Shown piece after piece: positions 1 through 6,813 of a DNA stretch of 12,341 nt. This DNA is from Thermoplasmata archaeon (GTDB lineage Archaea; Thermoplasmatota; Thermoplasmata; Lutacidiplasmatales; UBA184): assembly GCA_030039715.1 (NCBI GenBank), contig JASHVA010000208.1:1-12341 (forward strand). Direction: 5' to 3'. The notes below the pieces were generated by a model. It ran no database searches. It saw only the letters and a list, made by a program, of their open reading frames with translations, and was not told the DNA's origin. Within the stretch, counting starts at the first letter, position 1. Each line of letters starts with the position of its first letter. A program made the translations under genes and the position numbers.

Positions 1-120
1 GACGAGCTCTTCCTGGTCGCGCAGGAGGGCGAGGGCGCTCCGTTCGTCCCGCTGGGCGGCGCCGGAGTAGTCGGCGAGGTCGGTGAACATGATCGCCGCG
101 AGGCGACGTTCGGTGGCCAC
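1..120 (-). CDS. Class III adenylate/guanylate cyclase, N-terminal fragment (runs off the left edge)
   Basis: Reading the minus strand from GTG at 120 gives about 40 residues beginning VATERRLAAIMFTDLADYS. This closely resembles the start of class III nucleotide cyclase catalytic domains, where RRLAAI(M/L)F(A/T)D(I/L) precedes the first metal-binding Asp (here D14). Family members make cAMP or cGMP from ATP or GTP, usually with a fused sensor or TPR region, but everything after residue 40 lies outside the window. GTG 120 is preferred because a TTTAT box on the minus strand (148-144) is centred 26 bases upstream, as expected for a leaderless archaeal transcript. There is no in-frame ATG or GTG start between box and GTG. 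The gene is divergent from the pirin-like gene. The cyclase assignment is based on the N-terminal motif only; nucleotide specificity cannot be judged. Confidence 0.72.
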   Translation of the reverse strand, partial: MATERRLAAIMFTDLADYSGAAQRDERSALALLRDQEELV

Positions 121-143
121 GGTGGGCGAACGACGGGCACGGG

Positions 144-149
144 ATAAAG
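144..149 (-). promoter_or_regulatory. TATA-like box of the cyclase gene (leaderless)
   Basis: On the minus strand this reads CTTTAT, centred about 26 bases before the GTG at 120. That is the spacing of an archaeal TATA box from the transcription start, so the mRNA would begin at or next to the start codon. No Shine-Dalgarno sequence is visible before the GTG. The call rests on position and AT content in a GC-rich background. Confidence 0.45.
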
Positions 150-179
150 CTCCCTTGAGGAAAACGGCGCGAACCCAAC

Positions 180-222
180 CTTAATTCTCCCGGGCGCCGT
201 GGGCCGCGCCCGGTACGGGAGG
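180..222 (+). promoter_or_regulatory. TATA-like box (180-186) and Shine-Dalgarno (217-222) of the pirin-like gene
   Basis: CTTAATT at 180-186 is the only AT-rich heptamer in front of the gene. A start about 26 bases downstream would fall near 209. That excludes the upstream in-frame GTG at 199 from the transcript. It leaves a short leader containing GGGAGG (217-222), 9 bases before ATG 232. The two signals together fix the start at 232. Confidence 0.45.
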
Positions 223-231
223 CACGAGTCG

Positions 232-915
232 ATGTCGATCCGCGTGGTCGCCGGGGAGATCTCGGCGACGGACGTCACGACCCGGGCGGTCCTTCCGAAC
301 ACCACTCAGCCGAAGTGGCCTCCGTACGTCCTGGTGGCCGAGACGATCGCCACACCCCGCCGCCGCTTCCCCGCGCACCGGCACACCGGGGTCGAGGTGC
401 TCTCGTACATCGTCGAAGGGCAAGGGACCTACGAGAATGCGACCGACCCGCCCCAACCGGTCGGAGCGGGAACGGTCCACCTTCTCACTGCGGCGACGAC
501 CCTCGCCCACGTCATCAATCCCGGAAAGGGTCAGACGATCCGCTGGTTCGCGGTCGTGGTCGACCTCGCGAGCGGACAGCTCACGCAGAATGCCCTCCAA
601 CGGTACGACTCCAAGGAGCTCCCCCCGGCGGCCGACGGAACGGTCACGCGAGCGCTAGTCGGACCGACCACGCCGATCCGGTCGGCGACTGGGATGGAAG
701 CCGGCGCGATCTCGTTCGTGGGCGACGGGACTTCCTTCCGCAAGATCGGCCACGGCACACTCGCCGTCTGTTACGTGCTCTCGGGCCGTGGTCGGATCGA
801 CAGCGACCCGATCGAGATGGGCGAGGCCGCCCTAGTCCAGGATGCTGCAGGGGTTGCGATCGCCGGAGGTGCGGGCTTCCGAGTCGTGCTCGTGAAGATG
901 CCGCGCGCGGGCTAA
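232..915 (+). CDS. Pirin-like bicupin protein
   Basis: This 227-residue protein has the usual length and layout of short pirins (the YhhW/YhaK class): an N-terminal cupin followed by a second, degenerate cupin. Residues 46-63 (FPAHRHTGVEVLSYIVEG) match the pirin cupin-1 motif, with His49 and His51 as metal ligands. His93 in TTLAHVIN occupies the third-ligand position. The Glu that normally follows two residues later in pirins is Ile95 here, so the metal site looks incomplete. Some pirins are quercetin dioxygenases and others are redox or regulatory proteins; the sequence does not decide between these, and the missing Glu argues against assuming enzymatic activity. The protein has no signal peptide, so it is cytoplasmic. 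ATG 232 is chosen over GTG 199 because of the Shine-Dalgarno and TATA positions. The gene is divergent from the cyclase. Confidence 0.8.
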   Translation: MSIRVVAGEISATDVTTRAVLPNTTQPKWPPYVLVAETIATPRRRFPAHRHTGVEVLSYIVEGQGTYENATDPPQPVGAGTVHLLTAATTLAHVINPGKGQTIRWFAVVVDLASGQLTQNALQRYDSKELPPAADGTVTRALVGPTTPIRSATGMEAGAISFVGDGTSFRKIGHGTLAVCYVLSGRGRIDSDPIEMGEAALVQDAAGVAIAGGAGFRVVLVKMPRAG

Positions 916-1058
916 GCCGTATAACACGGGCCCCCAGCCGAGGTTGTGGTCTATTTGGAACTTTGAAACCTAGCGCGTCTCGCGGCGCGCCGGTTCTCGA
1001 GGACGCCCGCCTCCTCTCCTTCCGGCCGGCGGGCCCACTCGACGCGAACCAAAGGACG

Positions 1059-1065
1059 TTTAGTA
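1059..1065 (+). promoter_or_regulatory. Weak TATA-like box before the IS630-like gene
   Basis: TTTAGTA is centred about 23 bases before ATG 1085, compatible with a leaderless transcript. The remaining intergenic sequence (916-1058) is GC-rich, with only a short CCGT/ACGG dyad just after the upstream stop. The box is weak, and no Shine-Dalgarno sequence is visible. Confidence 0.35.
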
Positions 1066-1084
1066 CCGAAGCGATTCAGGGTCG

Positions 1085-2107
1085 ATGAGTGGTCGCGCGC
1101 GCCCACTCTCGTTGGACACCGCGCAGCGTGCGAAGCTCGCGCGATGGTCGCGCAGTCGACGCGTTCCATTTCGGCTCGTCATCCGTTCTCGGATCGTTCT
1201 CTTGAGCGCGGACGGACGCTCGGCCCGATCGATCGCTCGGGAACTGAAGGTGAGCCCGGCGACCGTGGCCTGCTGGAGATCCCGGTTCGAGCTTCTGGGG
1301 ATGGACGGGATATCCCGTGACGCTCCTCGGTTCAACTCCCGCCGGGCACTCCCGCGCGGGCTCCGCAGTCTGATCCTTCGGCGCAGCGTCGAGGAGCGAC
1401 CGGCGGGAAGACGTTCATGGTCGAGCCGGGCGCTCGCCGAATCGGTCGGAGTGAGTCACACTACCGTGCTCCGGATCTGGCGGGCCCAACGGGACCGTCG
1501 GTACCGCACCCCGATCGCCGCGATCGCGCATGACCCTCGGTTCCAACCCCGCGCGCTGGACCTCTCGGGAGTCTTCCTGGACGTCCCGCGGGCCGCCGTC
1601 GTCCTCACCGACCGCATGCGCCTCACCCGAGCGGTCGGCTCCCGGCGGACGCCTCCCGATGGCCCCGCTTCGCCGCCCGTTCCGGGGACTTCCGCACCCG
1701 CGGCGACCGAGTTCGTGCGGCTCGTCGAGCGGCTGGAACACGTGCCCGTGGGCCGATCCGGGGGGCACGCCTCCCGCCGGGAGTTCCTCGCGTTTCTCGG
1801 CTCGGCGTCCGAACGCCGAACGAGAGGCACACGGACCCATATCCTCCTGAGCGATCCGGACAACGTCACGCGCGCCGCCCTCGACCGATGGAGCTCCGCG
1901 GCGCCCGAGGCACGGATCGTCGAGAGCGTCGGCTCGATTCCGCTCCACGAGTTCGTCGAGCGCTGGCTGGCCGATCGGCGTCGTGTCTCGCGCTCGCGCC
2001 TCGAGCCGGCCGACCTGCCGCCGTTTCGCCGGGCGGTCGACCGCTGGGCATCCGAGCCGGATGCGGGTTCGCGCCCCTTCGCGTGGTTGCTCCGTCGTGG
2101 CTCGTGA
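1085..2107 (+). CDS. Diverged IS630-type transposase homologue, possibly domesticated
   Basis: This 340-residue protein has the full IS630 layout. An N-terminal helix-turn-helix (about 45-77, RSARSIARELKVSPATV) is followed by a second DNA-binding segment (about 118-141, LAESVGVSHTTVLRIWR). A DDE-like region and a C-terminal motif PFAWLL, equivalent to the family's KPFVW, complete it. The DNA-binding half is well conserved but the catalytic half is not. The first Asp is present (D176, in LTDRM where IS630 has VDEK). The expected DN pair of the second motif is S256-D257. The third motif keeps only FVERW, with E292. D257 lies 34 residues before E292, so a shifted triad cannot be excluded. The reading frame is intact, with no frameshift or internal stop. 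No terminal inverted repeats or TA duplication were recognised on either side. I infer a co-opted DNA-binding protein or an old, immobile transposase. Confidence 0.72.
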   Translation: MSGRARPLSLDTAQRAKLARWSRSRRVPFRLVIRSRIVLLSADGRSARSIARELKVSPATVACWRSRFELLGMDGISRDAPRFNSRRALPRGLRSLILRRSVEERPAGRRSWSSRALAESVGVSHTTVLRIWRAQRDRRYRTPIAAIAHDPRFQPRALDLSGVFLDVPRAAVVLTDRMRLTRAVGSRRTPPDGPASPPVPGTSAPAATEFVRLVERLEHVPVGRSGGHASRREFLAFLGSASERRTRGTRTHILLSDPDNVTRAALDRWSSAAPEARIVESVGSIPLHEFVERWLADRRRVSRSRLEPADLPPFRRAVDRWASEPDAGSRPFAWLLRRGS

Positions 2108-2134
2108 GCGGGCGCCGGGTGTCGTTCAGTTACG

Positions 2135-2171
2135 AGGGTTCCATCGAAGATTCTACCGCCGTAAGAACCCT
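2135..2171. repeat. 7-bp inverted repeat between the IS630-like and S53 genes
   Basis: AGGGTTC (2135-2141) and GAACCCT (2165-2171) form a perfect 7-bp inverted repeat around a 23-base spacer. It starts 28 bases after the stop of the IS630-like gene and ends 61 bases before the peptidase start. It could be an operator half-site pair or a weak mRNA structure. A TTTTT run at 2211-2215 further downstream could terminate the upstream transcript or serve as part of the next promoter. Confidence 0.35.
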
Positions 2172-2210
2172 GACGGATTCCTTCGGTCGCGGGACTCTCC
2201 GCTACCCCCA

Positions 2211-2225
2211 TTTTTGAAAGGAAGG
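2211..2225 (+). promoter_or_regulatory. T-tract and purine-rich ribosome-binding region of the S53 gene
   Basis: The stretch contains TTTTT followed by GAAAGGAAGG. The purine run ends about 8-9 bases before ATG 2233 and is the best Shine-Dalgarno candidate, though it is not a perfect GGAGG. The T-tract is only about 20 bases upstream of the ATG, too close for a standard leaderless TATA position. A promoter further upstream, or a terminator role for the T-tract, is therefore equally possible. Confidence 0.35.
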
Positions 2226-2232
2226 AACCAAC

Positions 2233-5200
2233 ATGAACGCAGTCGGTGGAAGTCGATGGCGGGCGGCCTTCGCGGTGATCGTGGCCCTCGTGACCGTCGT
2301 GAGCATGGCGATCTTGATCGCGCCCAGCGCTTCGGCGGCCCTGGCCGGATCCCCGGCGTCGAACGCCGGCGCTCCCCCCGCGAGCGCGGTCCCGGTTCCT
2401 TCGGGTGCACTGACCCAAGTCGCGCCGGCCGGCACGATCCGGCCCACCGGGACGACCGACTTCGGCGAAATCGCCGTCAATCCCGCGCCGAGTAGGTACG
2501 ATGCGAGCAGCCTGCTGACGGTCACGGTGAATTTCGCCCCGACCTCTTCGCTCTCGACGTACGTGAACTCGACAGGCAATCCCCGGAGCCCCGAGTACCG
2601 CACCTATCTCTCCAGTTCGCAGATCGGAACCAAGTTCGGCATCACGACGGCCCAGTACGCGGAGGAGAGCAACTACTTCGCCGGCTACGGTCTCACCGTG
2701 ACCCCGAGCCCCACTCGGCTCGAATTGACGCTGACCGGGACGGTCGCCGATGTGGCGGCCGCCTTCCACACCGACCTCGCGGCATTCCAGCAGTCGTACA
2801 CTTCTCAGGGCCTTTGGAACTCGGCCTTCGGGGCCGGGAGCGCCGTTCCTGGCTCGGTCTCGGTGGGCCCGGTCTTCTACTCGAACATCGAGGCGGCCGA
2901 ACTGCCGGCGAGCATCCAGAGCCTCGTCTCCGGGATTTCGGGCCTCGACGGCATCTACGCCCAGCCGTCCGCGATGTTGCCGTTCGGGTTGAGCCCCACG
3001 ACGACAGCGAGCTCGGCGGCGCCCGCGGGCTTCTCCTCGACGCTCAACGCCTCAGGGATCCAGGCGATCGGCGGCGCCAACTTCACCTGGGCGAACCTCA
3101 CACCGACGCTGTATTGCCTCTACGACTCGCTCTGCGGGAACTACCAGTTCCTCTACCCGAGCACGATGCACGTGGTGGAGGGTGCGACCGGCCTCTGGAC
3201 GGGTGCCGACTCACTGAATGGCCTACCGGACAAGGGCCAGGGCGTGACGATTGCGCTGGTCGAAGTCGGCTGTGTCTTCCCCGGCGACGTCTCGAACTTC
3301 AGCCAGCAGGTCTGGGGGAACCCCAACCAGCTACCGGATCGCCTGACGCAGTTCGCCCTCGCAGGACCGACGGCGTACTTCCCGAACAACAACCTCCAGA
3401 ACTGCCTCTACAACAGCGAGGACTGGGGCTGGACGTTCGAAGCGGAGCTCGACCTGGAGTACGCCTCGACGATGGCGCCCGATGCCCACATCGACGTGAT
3501 CGGCGTACCCAGCGCGGACTACAGTGCGTTCGACTCGGCGTACCTGAGCATCGCGCAGTACCTCACGACCGGGTCGAGCTGCGTCCTCGCGGGCTCCGGC
3601 ATCACGCTGGTCGGCGGGACGCTGAAGAACGCGTGCAGCGTCTCGATCGACTCGAACTCCTACGGCTCGGGCGAGCAGGAGCAGTACTTCTACGGCGCCC
3701 CGATGTACATCAGCGTCGAGGACCAGGATCTCGAGATCCTGAACGCGGTCGGAGTGTCGAACCTATTCTCCTCCGGTGACGGCGGGAGCTTCGGTGTCGC
3801 GGCCTCGGCCGCCATCCCGGCGGTCTCGCCGGGCGCGACCGCTGTCGGCGGCGGCAGCCTGACCGCGGCCGGGAAGAACGGAAATCCGTTCCCGTCGGGG
3901 AAGACGTTCTGCTTCGGCGAGTACGTCGCCCCGATCTGCTACGGGTTCAACATGACCGTGGCCCACGCCACGGGCGTGTCGAGCTTCTCCTATTGGAGCT
4001 ACGCCGGAGGGATCACCGGGACGTTCCAGGGCGAGGAGGGCGGTGGCTTCGGCGCCTCCGTGGCGGAGGCTCAACCGTGGTGGCAGAACGGCCTCGACAC
4101 GTACTCGACCGGCACTCAGATCAGCCCGGTCGTCTCGAACAGTGCGAATTTCAACATGACCGTCTGGTACCAGGGAAGCTGGAACGTGTTCTGGGGCGGA
4201 ACGAGCTTCGCGTGCCCGATCACGGCGGGCGAACTCGCGCTCGTGGAAGAGCAGGCGAACCTCCTGTTCGGCTCCCCCAAGCTCGGAGACGTGAACCCGG
4301 ACCTCTATGCGGCGCACAATGCCCAGGAGGCCGGCGTCGCGGCCGATTCCGCGGACGCCTTCGTGCCCATGACGGGCATCGCGGGCGAGAACAGTACCTA
4401 CGCGCCGGCGAACTACTACGCGTGGTACCTCTGGAACCTCTCGATCAACGAGCCGAGCGACCCCCTGCTCCCCTCGTGGTTCCCGACCATCGACAACCCG
4501 GCCGGGCCCGGATGGAACTTCCTCCAGGGGCTCGGCATGCCGCTCGCCACGGTGCTCTCGAACGAGCTCGCGGGCACGGCGAGCACGTCCGGGCTCCTCG
4601 ACCCAAGCTCCGTCGTCCTCGAAGAGACCGCGCATACGGCGGTCGGCTTTACGACGATCTCGGGGGGTACGAGCTACACGTTCTCGATCCTCGCGACGGG
4701 CTTGACGACCGGACCGTACACCATCCAGGCGTACTCGGGCGGCGCGAACGACGGGAGCTACGGCGGCGGTACGGTGACCTCGATCGCCTCGACCTCGGGC
4801 GTGTTCAGCTACACGCCCGCCTACGCGGTGGCGCCGTTCCCGACGGGCACGACGGAGTACGGCTACTTCATCATCACCGGTACGGGCGGCTCCTCGCCGG
4901 TGTCGTTCCAGGACTTTGCCGTGGCTCCGCCGACTCCGACCGGGAAGCTGACCCTCTGCGTCACGGACGCCTACGGGAGCTGTGACACCAAGGCGGCGAA
5001 CGTCCCGATGTTTACGACCGTGCAGACCGGCTACTACAACCTCTACGGTAGTTCGACGGTCGAGCTGGCGGGCGTACCGGTCGCGAACGCGCTCGTGTAC
5101 CAGCAGGTCTTGGTGACCCAGTTCAACCTCTCGGACCCGACGATGCCGGATTCGAGCTACGCACCGGGGACCGTGATCGGGCACACGCTGACCGACGCCC

Positions 5201-5682
5201 GCGGCAACGGCCTCTTCTGGACGGCGCCCCTCGGTCTCGCCGAGGTCCAGGGCGAACTCCTGACGCAGGTGTACGTGCTGCAGGCGTACTACAACGGCCT
5301 CTGGTCAAACGCCGTGACCGTCTTCGTCGAGCCGCAGTCGGGGTCGTACTTCACGTTGGTGAAGAACACCGACGCCGGCGCGCTCGTGACGGGGACGGTT
5401 CAGTTCCAGGACCTGAAGTACGCGAACTGGGTGAACATCACGGTCGGGACCGGGACGGGCCAGTACGAGAACGTCACCTTCGTCCCCGGGACGACGGACA
5501 ACGCCCAATTCTCCATCAGCCTAGTGGCGCCGGGCTCCGGCAAGATCTGGCTCACCGTGACCGCCGAGGGAGAGAACAACGTGGGGTACAGCGAGTGCTT
5601 CAGTGGGTTCTGCTTCACCGAAGTGCTCGTGCAGAACCCGATATTCTGGCAGTGGAGCGAGCAGATCGCGCGGGAGGCCTAA
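2233..5682 (+). CDS. Secreted S53 (sedolisin/kumamolisin-type) serine-carboxyl peptidase with C-terminal extension
   Basis: This 1149-residue protein has a Sec-type signal peptide (about 1-38; hydrophobic core FAVIVALVTVVSMAILI, then SASA). A pro-kumamolisin activation domain follows (about 85-245, with SPEYRTYLSSSQIGTKFG and a TVADVAAAFHTDL segment), then an S53 catalytic domain (about 310-785). The catalytic set is complete: E403 and D407 in EAELDLE, oxyanion D516 in SSGDGG, and nucleophile S658 in GGTSFACP. S53 enzymes are acid endopeptidases, activated by removal of the propeptide. D407-D516 and D516-S658 are each nearly 30 residues longer than in kumamolisin, and Cys residues occur within the catalytic domain. 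The usual calcium Asp positions appear to be P712 and N762. Residues from about 790 to the end are beta-rich with many N-X-S/T sequons and no membrane anchor, so the protein is probably released or attached non-covalently. The function is confident; the substrate is unknown. Confidence 0.93.
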   Translation: MNAVGGSRWRAAFAVIVALVTVVSMAILIAPSASAALAGSPASNAGAPPASAVPVPSGALTQVAPAGTIRPTGTTDFGEIAVNPAPSRYDASSLLTVTVNFAPTSSLSTYVNSTGNPRSPEYRTYLSSSQIGTKFGITTAQYAEESNYFAGYGLTVTPSPTRLELTLTGTVADVAAAFHTDLAAFQQSYTSQGLWNSAFGAGSAVPGSVSVGPVFYSNIEAAELPASIQSLVSGISGLDGIYAQPSAMLPFGLSPTTTASSAAPAGFSSTLNASGIQAIGGANFTWANLTPTLYCLYDSLCGNYQFLYPSTMHVVEGATGLWTGADSLNGLPDKGQGVTIALVEVGCVFPGDVSNFSQQVWGNPNQLPDRLTQFALAGPTAYFPNNNLQNCLYNSEDWGWTFEAELDLEYASTMAPDAHIDVIGVPSADYSAFDSAYLSIAQYLTTGSSCVLAGSGITLVGGTLKNACSVSIDSNSYGSGEQEQYFYGAPMYISVEDQDLEILNAVGVSNLFSSGDGGSFGVAASAAIPAVSPGATAVGGGSLTAAGKNGNPFPSGKTFCFGEYVAPICYGFNMTVAHATGVSSFSYWSYAGGITGTFQGEEGGGFGASVAEAQPWWQNGLDTYSTGTQISPVVSNSANFNMTVWYQGSWNVFWGGTSFACPITAGELALVEEQANLLFGSPKLGDVNPDLYAAHNAQEAGVAADSADAFVPMTGIAGENSTYAPANYYAWYLWNLSINEPSDPLLPSWFPTIDNPAGPGWNFLQGLGMPLATVLSNELAGTASTSGLLDPSSVVLEETAHTAVGFTTISGGTSYTFSILATGLTTGPYTIQAYSGGANDGSYGGGTVTSIASTSGVFSYTPAYAVAPFPTGTTEYGYFIITGTGGSSPVSFQDFAVAPPTPTGKLTLCVTDAYGSCDTKAANVPMFTTVQTGYYNLYGSSTVELAGVPVANALVYQQVLVTQFNLSDPTMPDSSYAPGTVIGHTLTDARGNGLFWTAPLGLAEVQGELLTQVYVLQAYYNGLWSNAVTVFVEPQSGSYFTLVKNTDAGALVTGTVQFQDLKYANWVNITVGTGTGQYENVTFVPGTTDNAQFSISLVAPGSGKIWLTVTAEGENNVGYSECFSGFCFTEVLVQNPIFWQWSEQIAREA

Positions 5683-5704
5683 CGGTCGGGCATCGGTTGC
5701 CGAG

Positions 5705-5723
5705 CCGCCCCCTTCCGGGGCGG
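5705..5723. terminator. GC hairpin between convergent genes
   Basis: CCGCCCC (5705-5711) and GGGGCGG (5717-5723) form a perfect 7-bp GC stem with a 5-base loop. It sits inside the 57-base gap between the stop codons of the S53 gene and the convergent toroid gene, where a shared bidirectional terminator could be expected. No T-tract follows on either strand, and archaeal termination mostly relies on T-tracts. It may instead protect mRNA 3' ends or have no function. Confidence 0.35.
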
Positions 5724-5739
5724 GCCAACCCCTTCCGAA

Positions 5740-6633
5740 CTACCGACGGCGGCCGAGCCGGCCGTACGCCCGTAGGAGCTTCAGCATCTCCACGGTCTGG
5801 ACCCCTTCCCATTCGAACCGGGTGATGGGCGTCCAGATCGGGAAGTTCACGCCCCATCCGCCGTCCGGCCGTTGGGCCCTCTCGATCCGGTCGAGGTCGC
5901 CTTCGATCTCCGCGTCGGAGAACAGCGTGCGGGACGGAAGGGATGGGTCGGGAGCGAAGTCCAAGGGCCGGAAGGCATCGCTCGGCTTCTGCGAATCAAG
6001 TTCGACGACCTCGGGCCTCCGGATCGAGGGTCGAAGCCGGGTCAGCGTCTGTCCCGCCCGCGCGCGATCGGGCGTGTGGTCCAGGAATGCGAGGACGACC
6101 CGTAGCTGGTACGGGTCCACGGTGTCGAGACGATCGATCCGGTCCCAGCACCACGCCGTGGCCGACTCGACCCAAGGGTGCCGAACCCGATGCTTCTCGA
6201 GATACGCAACGAGCCCGGCGGTCGGATTGAGGGAACCCCGGACTGGTCCGGGACGGGTTTCCCACCACGGTGCGTGAGGGGAACGAGTCGCCGCCCGAAG
6301 AACGAACGGGACCCCTCCGCCCTGGACCTCGGAGCGGCGGAAGTAGTCGAGCAGGCGGGAGAGTACCGGACCTCGTACTGCGTCGATCTCGTCGAGAATC
6401 CCGAGTGCGGTCCATCCTGGGATCGGCTCGCTCTCCGGACCGCGGAGATCCGGCTCGAGCGCGTGCCCATAACCGCCGTCCTCGTTCTCGTAGGCCTGAA
6501 GGGCACGGAGGACCGCTCGCGTCGAGCCGTTCTCGAAAAGGAACGAAAAGCGAGCTCGTTCGAGGAGGCGCGCGTTCGCGCTGAGGAACTGCTTCGCGCG
6601 AGGCAACCGATCTCTGCCCGAGCTGCGCGTCAT
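5740..6633 (-). CDS. Alpha/alpha-toroid (prenyltransferase/terpene cyclase-like) protein of unknown function
   Basis: The protein is 297 residues, mostly helical by composition, with two sequence signatures typical of alpha/alpha-toroid repeats. One is YENEDGGYGHALEPD (about 48-62) near the N-terminus; the other is QRPDGGWG (about 254-261) near the C-terminus. These resemble the QW/DGGWG repeat turns of squalene cyclases and protein prenyltransferase beta subunits. The acidic DXDD motif of class II cyclases is not seen, so cyclase activity is unsupported. Many prokaryotic proteins of this size with such repeats are annotated only as prenyltransferase-like. It has no signal peptide or membrane segment and is probably cytoplasmic. 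ATG 6633 is the first reasonable start. A GTTAAC at 6668-6673, about 37 bases upstream, is a weak TATA candidate. The gene converges on the S53 gene and is divergent from the Ig-repeat gene. Confidence 0.72.
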   Translation of the reverse strand: MTRSSGRDRLPRAKQFLSANARLLERARFSFLFENGSTRAVLRALQAYENEDGGYGHALEPDLRGPESEPIPGWTALGILDEIDAVRGPVLSRLLDYFRRSEVQGGGVPFVLRAATRSPHAPWWETRPGPVRGSLNPTAGLVAYLEKHRVRHPWVESATAWCWDRIDRLDTVDPYQLRVVLAFLDHTPDRARAGQTLTRLRPSIRRPEVVELDSQKPSDAFRPLDFAPDPSLPSRTLFSDAEIEGDLDRIERAQRPDGGWGVNFPIWTPITRFEWEGVQTVEMLKLLRAYGRLGRRR

Positions 6634-6780
6634 CTGGATCGACCCGGCGAAACAGACGAGCCCGTCAGTTAACTCGCGGGGGTGACGGCTGTCGAAACGC
6701 TCTCGGAGAGAAGGTGTAACTCCCGTTACGGCTCCGGTATCCGGTAGGTGCCGAAGTTCACCCGTCGTCGGTTCGCCCGA

Positions 6781-6791
6781 TTTTTAAATAT
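6781..6791 (+). promoter_or_regulatory. Strong TATA box of the Ig-repeat gene (decides its start)
   Basis: The TTTTTAAATAT run is the clearest AT-rich element in the window. It is centred about 27-28 bases before GTG 6814, the classic archaeal leaderless geometry. It lies inside the longer reading frame that begins at GTG 6748, so that earlier start is unlikely to be transcribed. Confidence 0.72.
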
Positions 6792-6813
6792 CAAGCCCCG
6801 TTTTCCCGACCAC

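Noticed and set aside
199..231. Upstream in-frame GTG 199 as start of the pirin-like gene
   Set aside because: It would lie before the predicted transcription start and has no Shine-Dalgarno; ATG 232 has GGGAGG 9 bases upstream.
916..2232. A complete insertion sequence around the IS630-like gene
   Set aside because: I could not find matching terminal inverted repeats or a TA target duplication in the flanking gaps; only the gene is supported.
1456..2769. Minus-strand open frame of 437 codons over the IS630-like gene and the start of the protease gene
   Set aside because: It is extremely Arg/Gly-rich with no domain or motif, spans two real genes and their intergenic region, and is a typical shadow in GC-rich DNA.
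3763..5184. Minus-strand open frame of 473 codons opposite the S53 gene
   Set aside because: Arg/Gly/Val-rich translation without recognisable features; the opposite strand carries a clear S53 peptidase.
5603..6277. Plus-strand open frame of 224 codons overlapping the toroid gene
   Set aside because: Ser/Arg-rich shadow; the minus strand has DGGYG and DGGWG motifs and ordinary protein composition.
6716..6729. GTAAC-TCCC-GTTAC dyad in the divergent region before the Ig-repeat gene
   Set aside because: A 5-bp arm is short enough to occur by chance, and it lacks a second copy or a clear relation to either promoter.
6748..6813. GTG 6748 as start of the Ig-repeat gene
   Set aside because: The strong TATA box at 6781-6791 lies downstream of it, so this GTG is probably not transcribed.
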